Shown here: positions 17,994 to 25,444 of the stretch, piece after piece | Layout of the letters: each line of letters starts with the position of its first letter | Position numbering within the stretch: the first letter of the stretch is position 1 | NCBI GenBank assembly: GCA_963788085.1 | Contig: CAWBFS010000074.1 | Coordinates: forward strand, 124,001-188,000 | Direction: 5' to 3' | DNA: 64,000 nt | DNA from: AP-15 sp963788085 | GTDB taxonomy: Bacteria; Pseudomonadota; Alphaproteobacteria; ATCC43930; CGMCC-115725 | Made by a program: the position numbers and the translations under genes | Notes under the pieces: generated by a model | What the model was told of the DNA's origin: nothing | The model's database searches: none | Seen by the model: the letters and a program-made list of their open reading frames with translations, nothing else

Positions 17994-18896
17994 CTAGTCG
18001 GACGATGCCGGATGCCGAGTCTTTGGGCAAGCCTCGTCCGCGAGGATCGCGGCCAGACCGGCCCGGTAGTCCGGGTAACGCAAGGTTACGCCGAGCTCGC
18101 TCTCGAGTAGCCGGTTCGACACCCGCTTGTTGTCGTCATAGAAGCTGCGCGCCATCGGCGAGAGCTCGGCGGCTTCAAACCGCACCAGCGGCGGCGCCGG
18201 CATGCCGAGCAACCCCGCCGCATAAGCGACGACGGCCTCGGGTGCCGCGGGGTCGTTGTCGCAAACATTATAGACCGCCCCTGGCCGTGACCGGCTGATC
18301 GAGGCAGCGAGCACATGCGCTAGATCCTCGACATGGATACGCGAGAATACCTGGCCCGGCTTGTCAATGCGCTTCGCCGTGCCGGCGCGGAGTGCTTCGA
18401 AGGGGCTGCGGCCGGGCCCGTAAATGGCGGCGAGGCGGAAGATGTGCACGGGCACGCTGCGGCGGCGGCAGAGATCGAGCCAGCCCGCTTCGGCGGCGAC
18501 CCGCCGGCGGCCGCGCTCGCCGCTAGGCGACAACGCGGCGGTCTCGTCGACCCAGCCGCCGCCGCGGTCGCCATACACGCCCGTCGTCGAAAGGTAACCC
18601 AGCCAGCAGAGGCCTTCGATCCCGGCGATGTCCTCACCATGCATCGCCAATACGGGGTCACCGTCGGCATCGGGCGGAACCGATACCAGAAGATGCGTGA
18701 CCCCGTCGAACGCCTCCCTCGACAGCGGGTGGTCGCGATCGAAGACCTCGATGGGAAACCCGGCTGCACGCAGCGCTGCGGCCTTGTCGACGGTGCGGCA
18801 GGTGCCGCCGACGGTCCAGCCTTCGGCGGCGAGCCGGCGCGCGAGAACCCGCGCGGTGTAGCCGAAACCAAAGCAGAACAGAGATTGGGCTGTCAT
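17994..18896 (-). CDS. NAD(P)-dependent epimerase/SDR family protein (YeeZ-like)
   Basis: 300 aa. An atypical extended-SDR N-terminus, LFCFGFGYTARVLARRLAAEGW, then TCRTVDKAAALRAAGF, SVPPDADGDPVL, WLGYLSTTGVYGDRGGGWVDE (active-site-like Ser/Tyr region with YLSTTGVYGD), VPVHIFRLAAIYGPGRSPFEALR, KPGQVFSRIHVEDLA and YNVCDNDPA. Similar to the poorly characterised YeeZ group. The start ATG at 18896 overlaps the stop of the MFS gene (ATGA), so they are probably translated in series. Confidence 0.8.
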   Translation of the reverse strand: MTAQSLFCFGFGYTARVLARRLAAEGWTVGGTCRTVDKAAALRAAGFPIEVFDRDHPLSREAFDGVTHLLVSVPPDADGDPVLAMHGEDIAGIEGLCWLGYLSTTGVYGDRGGGWVDETAALSPSGERGRRRVAAEAGWLDLCRRRSVPVHIFRLAAIYGPGRSPFEALRAGTAKRIDKPGQVFSRIHVEDLAHVLAASISRSRPGAVYNVCDNDPAAPEAVVAYAAGLLGMPAPPLVRFEAAELSPMARSFYDDNKRVSNRLLESELGVTLRYPDYRAGLAAILADEACPKTRHPASSD

Positions 18897-20086
18897 GTCG
18901 GGGTGCCGGCGGCGGCCGCCGGTACGGTGTTGGCCGACAACGCAACCGGGTCGGCTTCGAGCGTCTCGGCGATCTGCTTTTGCTTGACCCGGGCCCACAG
19001 CCAAAAGCCGCAGGAGACGAGCGCACCGACGGCGAGCGGCAACCGCAGGCCGAAATGCCCGCTGAGCGAGCCCATCAGCACTGCTCCGACCGCCGGGCCG
19101 GCTCGGAAGATCATCCCGTAGAGCGCCATGATCCGGCCGCGCATCCGAATATCGACCGCCGCCTGGATCAGGGTCTGCGCGCCGACTCCGGTGATCGTCA
19201 TCGCGGCGCCGGCGACGAAGACGCAGGGAAGCGCCAGGTAGAACTGGTTCGTCAGGGTAAAGGCGAGGATCGCCAGCGAAATGATCAAGGTGTTGCCGAG
19301 CACGAGGCGGGTCAGCCCGGCGATCGCCGGGCGCAGCAGCATCCAGGCGGCGCCGAAAATCGCGCCGAGCCCGACTGTCGAGGTCAGGGTCGCCAGACCT
19401 TCCGGTCCGCGCCCAAAGACGCTGTCGGCAAACCCGGGAAACAGCTCGACAAAGCCGCGCGTCCCGACCGTCGTGATGGTGAACAGCAGCAGCATCGGCG
19501 CGATGCCGGGATGATGGCTGGCATAGCCATAAGCCTCGGCCGAGGCCTTGAGGACGCTCTGGGTCGCGGCGACCGGCAATGCCGGGATGCCGCGCAAATT
19601 GGCCATTGCGACGAGAAAGACGATGTAGGTTGCGGCATTGACCGCAAAGGCGGCGCCGACGCTGACCTTGGCGATGACGATGCCGGCGACCGCCGGCCCG
19701 AGAAAGCGGGCGGAATTGAAGATGATCGCATTGATGGCCAGCGCCGACGGCAATGCCGCGCGATCGACCAGGGTCGGGATCAACGCCAGGCGCGAGGGCT
19801 GCGCCACCGCGTTGAAGACGCCGAGAAGCAACGTCAGCGCGAACAACAGCTCGATCGTGATGGCGCCGGTGTAGACGAGAACCGCGAGCAGGGTTGCCTC
19901 GATGCTTCCGGCGATTTGCGTCACCCGGATGATGCCGACCCGGTCGCGCCGGTCGGCGAGAGCCCCGGCGAGCGGGCTCAAAAACACCACCGGAAAGAAC
20001 TCGGCCATCGAGATGATGCCGAGCCAGGCGCCGGAATGGGTCAAGGTCCAGGCGAGCCAACCAACGGCAACGCGCTGCATCCACAC
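18893..20086 (-). CDS. MFS exporter (MFS_3/EntS-like), N-terminus unresolved
   Basis: A 12-TM transporter with LAGALADRRDRVGIIRV (loop 2-3 motif A), FNAVAQPSRLALIPTLV, ALAINAIIFNSARFLGPAVAG (motif C-like) and IMALYGMIFRAGPAVGAVLMG. The family fold should begin about 20-40 residues earlier: upstream in the same frame lies GNVVQAFAHRNYRIYASGNAVSLIGVWMQ, matching the expected N-terminus, but between that segment and the in-frame TGA at 20221-20219 there is no ATG, GTG or TTG. Either a CTG start (for example before GNVV) or a base error hides the start. I list the first ATG (20086). The stop overlaps the SDR start. Confidence 0.8.
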   Translation of the reverse strand: MWMQRVAVGWLAWTLTHSGAWLGIISMAEFFPVVFLSPLAGALADRRDRVGIIRVTQIAGSIEATLLAVLVYTGAITIELLFALTLLLGVFNAVAQPSRLALIPTLVDRAALPSALAINAIIFNSARFLGPAVAGIVIAKVSVGAAFAVNAATYIVFLVAMANLRGIPALPVAATQSVLKASAEAYGYASHHPGIAPMLLLFTITTVGTRGFVELFPGFADSVFGRGPEGLATLTSTVGLGAIFGAAWMLLRPAIAGLTRLVLGNTLIISLAILAFTLTNQFYLALPCVFVAGAAMTITGVGAQTLIQAAVDIRMRGRIMALYGMIFRAGPAVGAVLMGSLSGHFGLRLPLAVGALVSCGFWLWARVKQKQIAETLEADPVALSANTVPAAAAGTPT

Positions 20087-20218
20087 GCCGATCAGCGAAA
20101 CGGCGTTCCCGCTGGCATAAATGCGGTAATTTCTGTGGGCAAAAGCCTGGACGACATTGCCCAGCCCGGCGGGAAACAGGCGCTCGCGGAGCAGGGACAG
20201 GGCTGCCAGATCGAGTTC

Positions 20219-21031
20219 TCAGCGCTGCGGCAGCTGCGGGGCGAGACGGCCGCCAATGCGGATCGGCTCAACCGACAGGGCCAGACCGGTTTTGTCGTCC
20301 GTCTCGAGCAGGATGCCGCACAGTGTCGCTTCGCCCTCGGCGACTTGCGGACGCTCGCCTGGCATCTTGGTGACGAATTTGAGGACCGCCGGGCCTTTTT
20401 GCATGCCGATCACGGAATCGTAATCACCGCACATCCCGGCATCGGTCTGGTAGGCGGTGCCGCCCGGAAAGATCTGCTGATCGGCGGTCGGCACGTGGCA
20501 ATGCGACCCGAAAACGGCCGAGACGCGGCTATCCGCGAAATGACCGAGCGCCATCTTCTCGCTCGATGCCTCGGCGTGAAAATCGACGAGGATTCCCGCG
20601 GTGTCGATGCCGAGGCGGAATTCGGCAAGAAGCTCTTCGAGGCGGGCGAAGGGATCGTCGAGGGCGTCCATGAAGAGCCGGCCCATCAGATTTACGACGA
20701 GAACGCTCGTCTCGCCGACCGGATGCAGCCGCCATCCGGCGCCGGGGGTTCCCTTCGGGAAGTTCGCCGGGCGCAGGACGCGTGGATCTCGGTCGATATA
20801 AGGGATGATCTCCCGCTGGTCCCAGACGTGGTTGCCGGTAGTCAAGACATCGACTTCGGCATCGTAAAACTCGCCGCAGAGGCGTTCGGTCAGGCCGCGC
20901 CCCGCGGCCGCGTTCTCGGCATTGACGACAACCAGGTCGAGGGCGAACTGACGGCGCAATGCCGGCACGTGCTTTTTGACCGCCTCACGGCCCGGCCGCC
21001 CGACGACGTCTCCACAAAACAAGATGTTCAC
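20219..21031 (-). CDS. TIGR00282/YmdB-family metallophosphoesterase
   Basis: 270 aa from the GTG at 21031 (VNILFCGDVVGRPGREAV), preceded by a TGGGGG RBS. Metal-binding motifs of the calcineurin-like fold: FCGDVVG, VVVNAENAAAGRG, LTTGNHVWDQRE, LVDFHAEASSEK and GSHCHVPTADQQ. YmdB-type proteins hydrolyse cyclic nucleotides (2',3'- or 3',5'-cNMP) in characterised bacteria; the physiological substrate here is unknown. Its stop is followed in the same frame by the MFS N-terminal coding sequence. A longer reading frame upstream runs through the 6S-like RNA and was rejected. Confidence 0.88.
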   Translation of the reverse strand: MNILFCGDVVGRPGREAVKKHVPALRRQFALDLVVVNAENAAAGRGLTERLCGEFYDAEVDVLTTGNHVWDQREIIPYIDRDPRVLRPANFPKGTPGAGWRLHPVGETSVLVVNLMGRLFMDALDDPFARLEELLAEFRLGIDTAGILVDFHAEASSEKMALGHFADSRVSAVFGSHCHVPTADQQIFPGGTAYQTDAGMCGDYDSVIGMQKGPAVLKFVTKMPGERPQVAEGEATLCGILLETDDKTGLALSVEPIRIGGRLAPQLPQR

Positions 21032-21069
21032 ACGGCCCCCAGGCGGGAGATATTTTGCGAAAGTGGAGC

Positions 21070-21232
21070 CGGCTCGGCCGTCGGCGTGCAACTCCTCCGT
21101 GGCCCGCCGTAGCAGGTGGGCGACCATGTGTCGAAGCCACGACTTCGACAGGGACGGCCCCCAAGAGGTAGGTATCGGCCCCGGGGCAACATGCGGCCTA
21201 ACGCACCGCCCAGCCCCACTCCGCAATGGGGA
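21070..21232 (-). ncRNA. ssrS: Probable 6S RNA
   Basis: The roughly 200-bp gap between zapA and the YmdB-type gene is the usual alphaproteobacterial 6S RNA locus. Reading the minus strand gives GCCCCGGGGCCGATACCTA, close to the conserved GAGCCGATA block that closes the 6S central bubble, then a hairpin (TGTCGAAG...CTTCGACA) and a 3' strand CCCACCTGCTACGGCGGGCC recalling the CCUGCGGCGG end of E. coli 6S. It would bind sigma-70 RNA polymerase. Ends are approximate; only a covariance search would settle it. Confidence 0.6.
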
Positions 21233-21234
21233 AG

Positions 21235-21540
21235 CTAAGGTGTCTGCAGCCTCGCCGCAATAGGCGCGACCGGCCTCGCCGTTTCGTCTCTGCCATTTGA
21301 CGCGTTTTCGGCGCGGCAGCGCTCCCGCTCGAGCGCGTCATTGGCATCCGAGAGCTCGTCGGCGATGACCAGCGCGGCGAGCAACAGGAGCCGGGCCTCT
21401 CCCGCCTGACCGACGCTTCCGACGAATTCGGCGACCTTCGCATCGACATATTGAGCAAGGCGGCGAATCCGATTTTCCTGCCCATCGTCACAGGTGATCG
21501 CATAGGAGCGGCCGTTCACCGCCACACTGACCTGGCCCAT
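21235..21540 (-). CDS. zapA: Cell division protein ZapA
   Basis: 101 aa. N-terminal ZapA fold VSVAVNGRSYAITCDDGQENRIRRLAQYVDAKV, then a helical region (ARLLLLAALVIADELSDANDALERE) that forms the coiled-coil dimer. It promotes FtsZ filament bundling. The C-terminal tail (about 85-101) is Ala/Arg/Pro-rich and not conserved. It directly precedes the 6S-like RNA, the expected neighbourhood. Confidence 0.88.
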   Translation of the reverse strand: MGQVSVAVNGRSYAITCDDGQENRIRRLAQYVDAKVAEFVGSVGQAGEARLLLLAALVIADELSDANDALERERCRAENASNGRDETARPVAPIAARLQTP

Positions 21541-21570
21541 ATCCCCCGCTCGTTTAAAGACCGCCGAAAA

Positions 21571-22530
21571 TCAGTGGACTTTCTCGAATTTGCGGAAGCA
21601 GCGCAAATTCTCGGGCCGCGGTTCGCCCGGGAACGCCCCCGGCCACAACGTCCACGCGACCTCGCCGACGTAGAGGTCGCCGCGGGAATCGGCGCACATG
21701 CCATGCGGGCCTATGAACCCGGTCGGCGCCAAGCTCGCATGCGGATCGCCAAACCGGCTCAACAGCTTGCCCTGGTGGTCGACGATGCTGACCCTGGGCC
21801 CCAAATTCGGGCTCTTCAGGTTGACCGCCATCGACGGGCCGAGCTCGCCGATATAGCAGACCGGATGGCGGGTATAATCCATGTAAAGGCCGCACGGGCG
21901 GTGCAGATTGTTCCACTGCGTCTCGTATTTGCCATTGCCGTCGAACACCTGCACGCGGTGGTTCTCGCGATCGGCGACATAGACCCAACCTTCGGCATCG
22001 GTGCAGATGTTATGCACGATATTGAACTCGCCCGGGCCGGTGCCGGGTTCGCCCCATGACATCAGTAATTTACCGTCCGGCGAGTATTTGTGAACCTTGG
22101 CATTGCCATAGCCGTCGGAAACGTAAATCTCGCCTTTCGGCGAGAGGGCGGTATGGGTGCAGCGGTGGAAGGGCTCGCCGCTCATATAGGGCGCCGGCTT
22201 GCCGGGCACGCCGATCTCCAGCAACACCTTGCCGTCGAGCGAGCATTTGCGCACGAAGTGGCCGCCATCATCGGTCAGATAGATCAAATCGTCGGGCCCC
22301 ATATGGACGCCGTGCGCCCGCGGGTACTGGCCCTCGCCCCATGACCGCAGGAAGTTTCCGTCACGGTCGAAGACCATGACCGGGTGCTCGCCGCGATTGA
22401 AGGCATAGACGTTGTCCTTGCCGTCGACGCCGACCGCGGCGACCTCCTTGAACGACCAGTCGTCGGGGAGCTTCGCCCAATTCTCGACGATGCGGTATTT
22501 GAAGTCGCCGGTGCCTACGATCTCTGCCAT
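21571..22530 (-). CDS. NHL-repeat beta-propeller protein, copy 1 (PAL-like)
   Basis: 319 aa with no signal peptide. Repeated blades of NHL type: VAAVGVDGKDNVYAFNRGEH, HGVHMGPDDLIYLTDDGG, HTALSPKGEIYVSDGYGN, HNICTDAEGWVYVADRENH, RPCGLYMDYTRHPVCYIGE and HGMCADSRGDLYVGE. This six-bladed layout resembles peptidyl-alpha-hydroxyglycine alpha-amidating lyase-like proteins, but the substrate is unknown and enzymatic activity is not demonstrated. It is a tandem paralogue of the gene at 22657, same length and most residues identical. Likely co-transcribed with it and the nitrilase-like gene upstream. Confidence 0.85.
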   Translation of the reverse strand: MAEIVGTGDFKYRIVENWAKLPDDWSFKEVAAVGVDGKDNVYAFNRGEHPVMVFDRDGNFLRSWGEGQYPRAHGVHMGPDDLIYLTDDGGHFVRKCSLDGKVLLEIGVPGKPAPYMSGEPFHRCTHTALSPKGEIYVSDGYGNAKVHKYSPDGKLLMSWGEPGTGPGEFNIVHNICTDAEGWVYVADRENHRVQVFDGNGKYETQWNNLHRPCGLYMDYTRHPVCYIGELGPSMAVNLKSPNLGPRVSIVDHQGKLLSRFGDPHASLAPTGFIGPHGMCADSRGDLYVGEVAWTLWPGAFPGEPRPENLRCFRKFEKVH

Positions 22531-22550
22531 TCCATCCTCCCTCAGACTTT

Positions 22551-22639
22551 CGTCACCCCCGCGAAAGCGGGGGTCCAGAGCCTGGCCCGGGCTTGAACCG
22601 CCTCAGCACTTCTGGATTCCCGCTTTCGCGGGAATGACG
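22551..22639. repeat. Dispersed palindrome, GTCATTCCCGCGAAAGCGGGA type (copy 1)
   Basis: Two facing hairpins: CACCCCCGCGAAAGCGGGGGT (22554-22574) and ATTCCCGCTTTCGCGGGAAT (22615-22634), with GTCCAG/CTGGA between and CGTCA/TGACG at the outer ends. The same composite occurs at 45455, 52156 and 62486. It lies between the two NHL genes, in the transcribed gap of a same-strand pair. Confidence 0.85.
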
Positions 22640-22656
22640 AGAAAGCGGTAGACCCC

Positions 22657-23616
22657 TCAGTGCACTCGCTCGTATTTCTGCAATGAGCGGATGTAAGCCG
22701 GCCGCGGCGTGTCGGGGTAGAATTGCGGCCATTGCGTCCACGAGACTTCGCCGACGTAGAGATCGCCGCGCAAGTCGACGCTGAGCCCGTGCGGGCCGAG
22801 GAAAGCCGTCGGCGCGGTGCCGGCGTGCATATCACCAAAGCGCGACAACAGCTTGCCCTGGTTGTCGACGATACTCACGCGCGGCCCGAGGTTCGGACTG
22901 TTGCGGTTGACCGGCTGCACCGGGCCCAACTCGCCGATATAGCAGACCGGGTGGCGGGTATAACCCATGTATAGTCCGCAGGGTCGGTGCAGATTGTTCC
23001 ATTGCGTCTCGTATCTGCCGTTTCCGTCAAACACCTGGACCCGGTGGTTTTCGCGGTCGGCGACATAGACCCAGCCATCGGCATCGGTGCAGATATTGTG
23101 AACGATGTTGAACTCGCCGGGGTTGGTGCCGGGGCCGCCCCACGACATCAACAATTTGCCGTCAGGCGAATATTTGTGCACCTTGGCGTTGCCGTAGCCG
23201 TCGGAGACGTAAATTTCGCCCTTCGGCGAGAGGGCGGTGTGGGTGCAGCGGTGGAACGGCTCGCCGCTCATATAGGGCGCCGGCTTGCCGGGGACCCCGA
23301 GCTCGAGCAGCACCTTGCCGTCGAGCGAGCATTTGCGGACGAAATGGCCGCCGTCATCGGTCAGATAGATCAAATCGTCCGGTCCCATATGGACGCCGTG
23401 CGCCCGCGGATACTGGCCCTCACCCCACGAGCGCAGAAAATTGCCCTGGCGATCGAAGACCATGACCGGGTGTTCCCCGCGATTGAAAACATAGACGTTG
23501 TCCCTGGCGTCGACCCCCACCGCCCCGACCTCCTTGAACGACCAGCCGTCCGGCAGCTTCGCCCAACCCTCGACGATGCGGTATTTGAAATCGCCGGTGC
23601 CAACGATGATCGCCAT
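22657..23616 (-). CDS. NHL-repeat beta-propeller protein, copy 2 (PAL-like)
   Basis: 319 aa, same blade order as copy 1 (GAVGVDARDNVYVFNRGEH, HGVHMGPDDLIYLTDDGG, HTALSPKGEIYVSDGYGN, HNICTDADGWVYVADRENH, HGLSVDLRGDLYVGE). The two copies are nearly identical through blades 1-4 and diverge mainly in the last third (PVQPVNRNSPNLGPR versus PSMAVNLKSPNLGPR) and the C-terminal tail (PDTPRPAYIRSLQKYERVH). This fits a tandem duplication followed by divergence of the bottom-face residues. No secretion signal, so presumably cytoplasmic. Function unknown. Confidence 0.85.
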   Translation of the reverse strand: MAIIVGTGDFKYRIVEGWAKLPDGWSFKEVGAVGVDARDNVYVFNRGEHPVMVFDRQGNFLRSWGEGQYPRAHGVHMGPDDLIYLTDDGGHFVRKCSLDGKVLLELGVPGKPAPYMSGEPFHRCTHTALSPKGEIYVSDGYGNAKVHKYSPDGKLLMSWGGPGTNPGEFNIVHNICTDADGWVYVADRENHRVQVFDGNGRYETQWNNLHRPCGLYMGYTRHPVCYIGELGPVQPVNRNSPNLGPRVSIVDNQGKLLSRFGDMHAGTAPTAFLGPHGLSVDLRGDLYVGEVSWTQWPQFYPDTPRPAYIRSLQKYERVH

Positions 23617-23700
23617 GCCGGGCTCTCTCCTTATGCGCTGAGCGCAAGTTATCGAAGCAACCGGCTCGATACAATGCTGCTCAGCCGGCTCAACCTCCCT

Positions 23701-24783
23701 TCAACCGCTTGCCGGCGGCTTCCAGATCCCGCGCTCCTGCATGAGCCGAACTTGGTGGTCGATCACCTCCCGCTTGTACTCGGCATGACGGCCGGGGATT
23801 TTGTCGAGATAGAGATTCTTCGGATAGATCGGCTGCTCGTAGATGATCTGCGCCAGTTCGGCGCGGATGTCCTTGGGCCAGTTCGTCACCTGCGCCGATT
23901 GGCGATGATGCCGCAGCGCCTCGACGTTGATCACCCCGGCGACAAAGGTCGAGCCATTCGAGAACAGCTGCTTACCGACGATAGCGCCTCGATAATCCAC
24001 AATCATCGACTGCCCGCCCACGGCATCGATCGGGTTCTCGCTCTCTGGATACAAGTAATAGCCGCTAATATTGGGTGCGACGACATACATGTTGTTTTCG
24101 AGAGCGCGCGCTCGGTTGGAGATCTCAAAGAAATCGTTCTGCGCAAACGGGGCGGGGAGCGAGGCACGATAGACCACTTCGGCGCCGTTGAGGGCGAGGC
24201 CACGGCCGTTCTCGGGGTAATTGCCCTCCATCGCCATCATGATCCCGAGGCGCCCGATCGCGGTGTCGGCGACCGGCCAAAAGGCCTGCAGCGTGCGGCC
24301 ATATTTCTCGACCCACCAGTCGAACACGTCGTGCGGCGAGATCGAGCGCTCGCACGGCAACAGCGCCGAGATTTTGTGGTGCTTCAGAACGACCGCGCCG
24401 TCCGGATCGATAACAAAGCCGACGTTGAAGAAACGGTCCGGCCAGTCCTCGTGACGAGCCTTGGCCTGGGCCATGATGAACACGCCCCAATTGCGCGCGA
24501 GCCGCCCGAGGCGGTCGGTCTCCGGGCCGGGTATGTCGATCGCGCAATCGCGTGCGAATTCGGCGTGATCGGCATCGAGAACCTCGTCGTTGAACCCCTG
24601 CAGCGCACCTTCGGGAATGGCGACGAGGCGGACCGGAATGTCCAGGTTGGACAGCCAAAACGCGGCCTTTGTCAGGCTTTCGAGATGCTCCAGGTTCTTC
24701 TCGATGTCCTCGCGGCGGCGAATGCCCCAGAAGCTCGGGATCAACCCCACAGCGGTGTAAGGCTCGATCATTCCGATCCCCAT
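23701..24783 (-). CDS. Nitrilase/CN-hydrolase-fold protein with catalytic Cys replaced by Ala
   Basis: 360 aa. The carbon-nitrogen hydrolase fold is clear: AIPEGALQGF (Glu58), VVLKHHKISALLPCE (Lys137 region), LGIMMAMEGNYPENGRGLALNGAEVV and ISNRARALENNMYVVAPN. In active members the third motif reads GxxxCYDxxFPE; here the Cys position is Ala184 (MMAMEGNYPE, codon GCG). Glu and Lys are kept but the nucleophile is missing, so amidase/nitrilase activity by the normal mechanism is unlikely. The gene starts 17 bp after the adk stop and is followed by the two NHL genes. Possibly a binding or regulatory protein, or an enzyme using other chemistry. Confidence 0.82.
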   Translation of the reverse strand: MGIGMIEPYTAVGLIPSFWGIRRREDIEKNLEHLESLTKAAFWLSNLDIPVRLVAIPEGALQGFNDEVLDADHAEFARDCAIDIPGPETDRLGRLARNWGVFIMAQAKARHEDWPDRFFNVGFVIDPDGAVVLKHHKISALLPCERSISPHDVFDWWVEKYGRTLQAFWPVADTAIGRLGIMMAMEGNYPENGRGLALNGAEVVYRASLPAPFAQNDFFEISNRARALENNMYVVAPNISGYYLYPESENPIDAVGGQSMIVDYRGAIVGKQLFSNGSTFVAGVINVEALRHHRQSAQVTNWPKDIRAELAQIIYEQPIYPKNLYLDKIPGRHAEYKREVIDHQVRLMQERGIWKPPASG

Positions 24784-24799
24784 AAAGATCGTTGGCGTC

Positions 24800-25444
24800 T
24801 CAACCGAGAATTTTGTCGATCTCTCGCGTTACCGAGTCGATGTCGGCCATGCCGTCGACCCGGCGCAGAATGCCGCGATCGCGATAATAGGGCAGAATCG
24901 GCGCGGTCTGACGATGATAGACCTCGAGGCGGGCCCTGACCGCCTCGGGCCTGTCGTCGGCGCGGCAAACGAATTCGCTGCCGCCGCAGACGTCGCAGAT
25001 CCCCTCGCGGGTCGGCCGGTTATACCGCTCATGATAGCTCGCGCCGCACTGGATGCAGGTGAACCGCCCGGACAGCCGATCGACCAGCGCCGCCTCGTCG
25101 ACGTCGAGCAAGATCACATGGTCGAGCTTCAGATTATGCTCGGCGAGCATCGCGTCGAGCGCCTTCGCCTGCGGCACGTTGCGCGGGAACCCGTCGAGAA
25201 TGAAGCCGCGATCGCAATCAGGCTGCCGGATACGCTGGTCGATCATCTCGACGATGATGTCGTCGGGCACGAGTTGGCCGGAGTCCATGATGGCTTTGAC
25301 GCGGCGCCCGAACTCGCTGTCGGAGTCGGTCGTCGCGCGCAGCATGTCGCCGGTGGACAGCTGGATGATGCCGTGGGTCTGCTCGATCCGCTTGGCCTGG
25401 GTGCCCTTTCCGGAGCCCGGCGGCCCGAGCAGGATGATGTTCAT
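24800..25444 (-). CDS. adk: Adenylate kinase
   Basis: 214 aa; interconverts ATP + AMP and 2 ADP. P-loop GPPGSGKGT (7-15), AMP-binding STGDMLR and GFILDGFPRN, and the LID with two CxxC pairs (CIQCGASYH...CDVCGGSEF) indicating a zinc-binding LID. The start overlaps the secY stop (ATG at 25444, secY ends 25441), the standard spc-operon arrangement. Confidence 0.97.
   Translation of the reverse strand: MNIILLGPPGSGKGTQAKRIEQTHGIIQLSTGDMLRATTDSDSEFGRRVKAIMDSGQLVPDDIIVEMIDQRIRQPDCDRGFILDGFPRNVPQAKALDAMLAEHNLKLDHVILLDVDEAALVDRLSGRFTCIQCGASYHERYNRPTREGICDVCGGSEFVCRADDRPEAVRARLEVYHRQTAPILPYYRDRGILRRVDGMADIDSVTREIDKILG

Noticed and set aside
18980..21112. 710-codon open frame on the plus strand
   Set aside because: It lies antisense to the MFS and YmdB-type genes, is rich in Arg/Asp/Gln/Gly and shows no domain; high GC keeps the opposite frame open.
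22987..24939. 650-codon open frame on the plus strand
   Set aside because: Antisense to NHL copy 2, the nitrilase-like gene and adk; composition typical of shadow frames.
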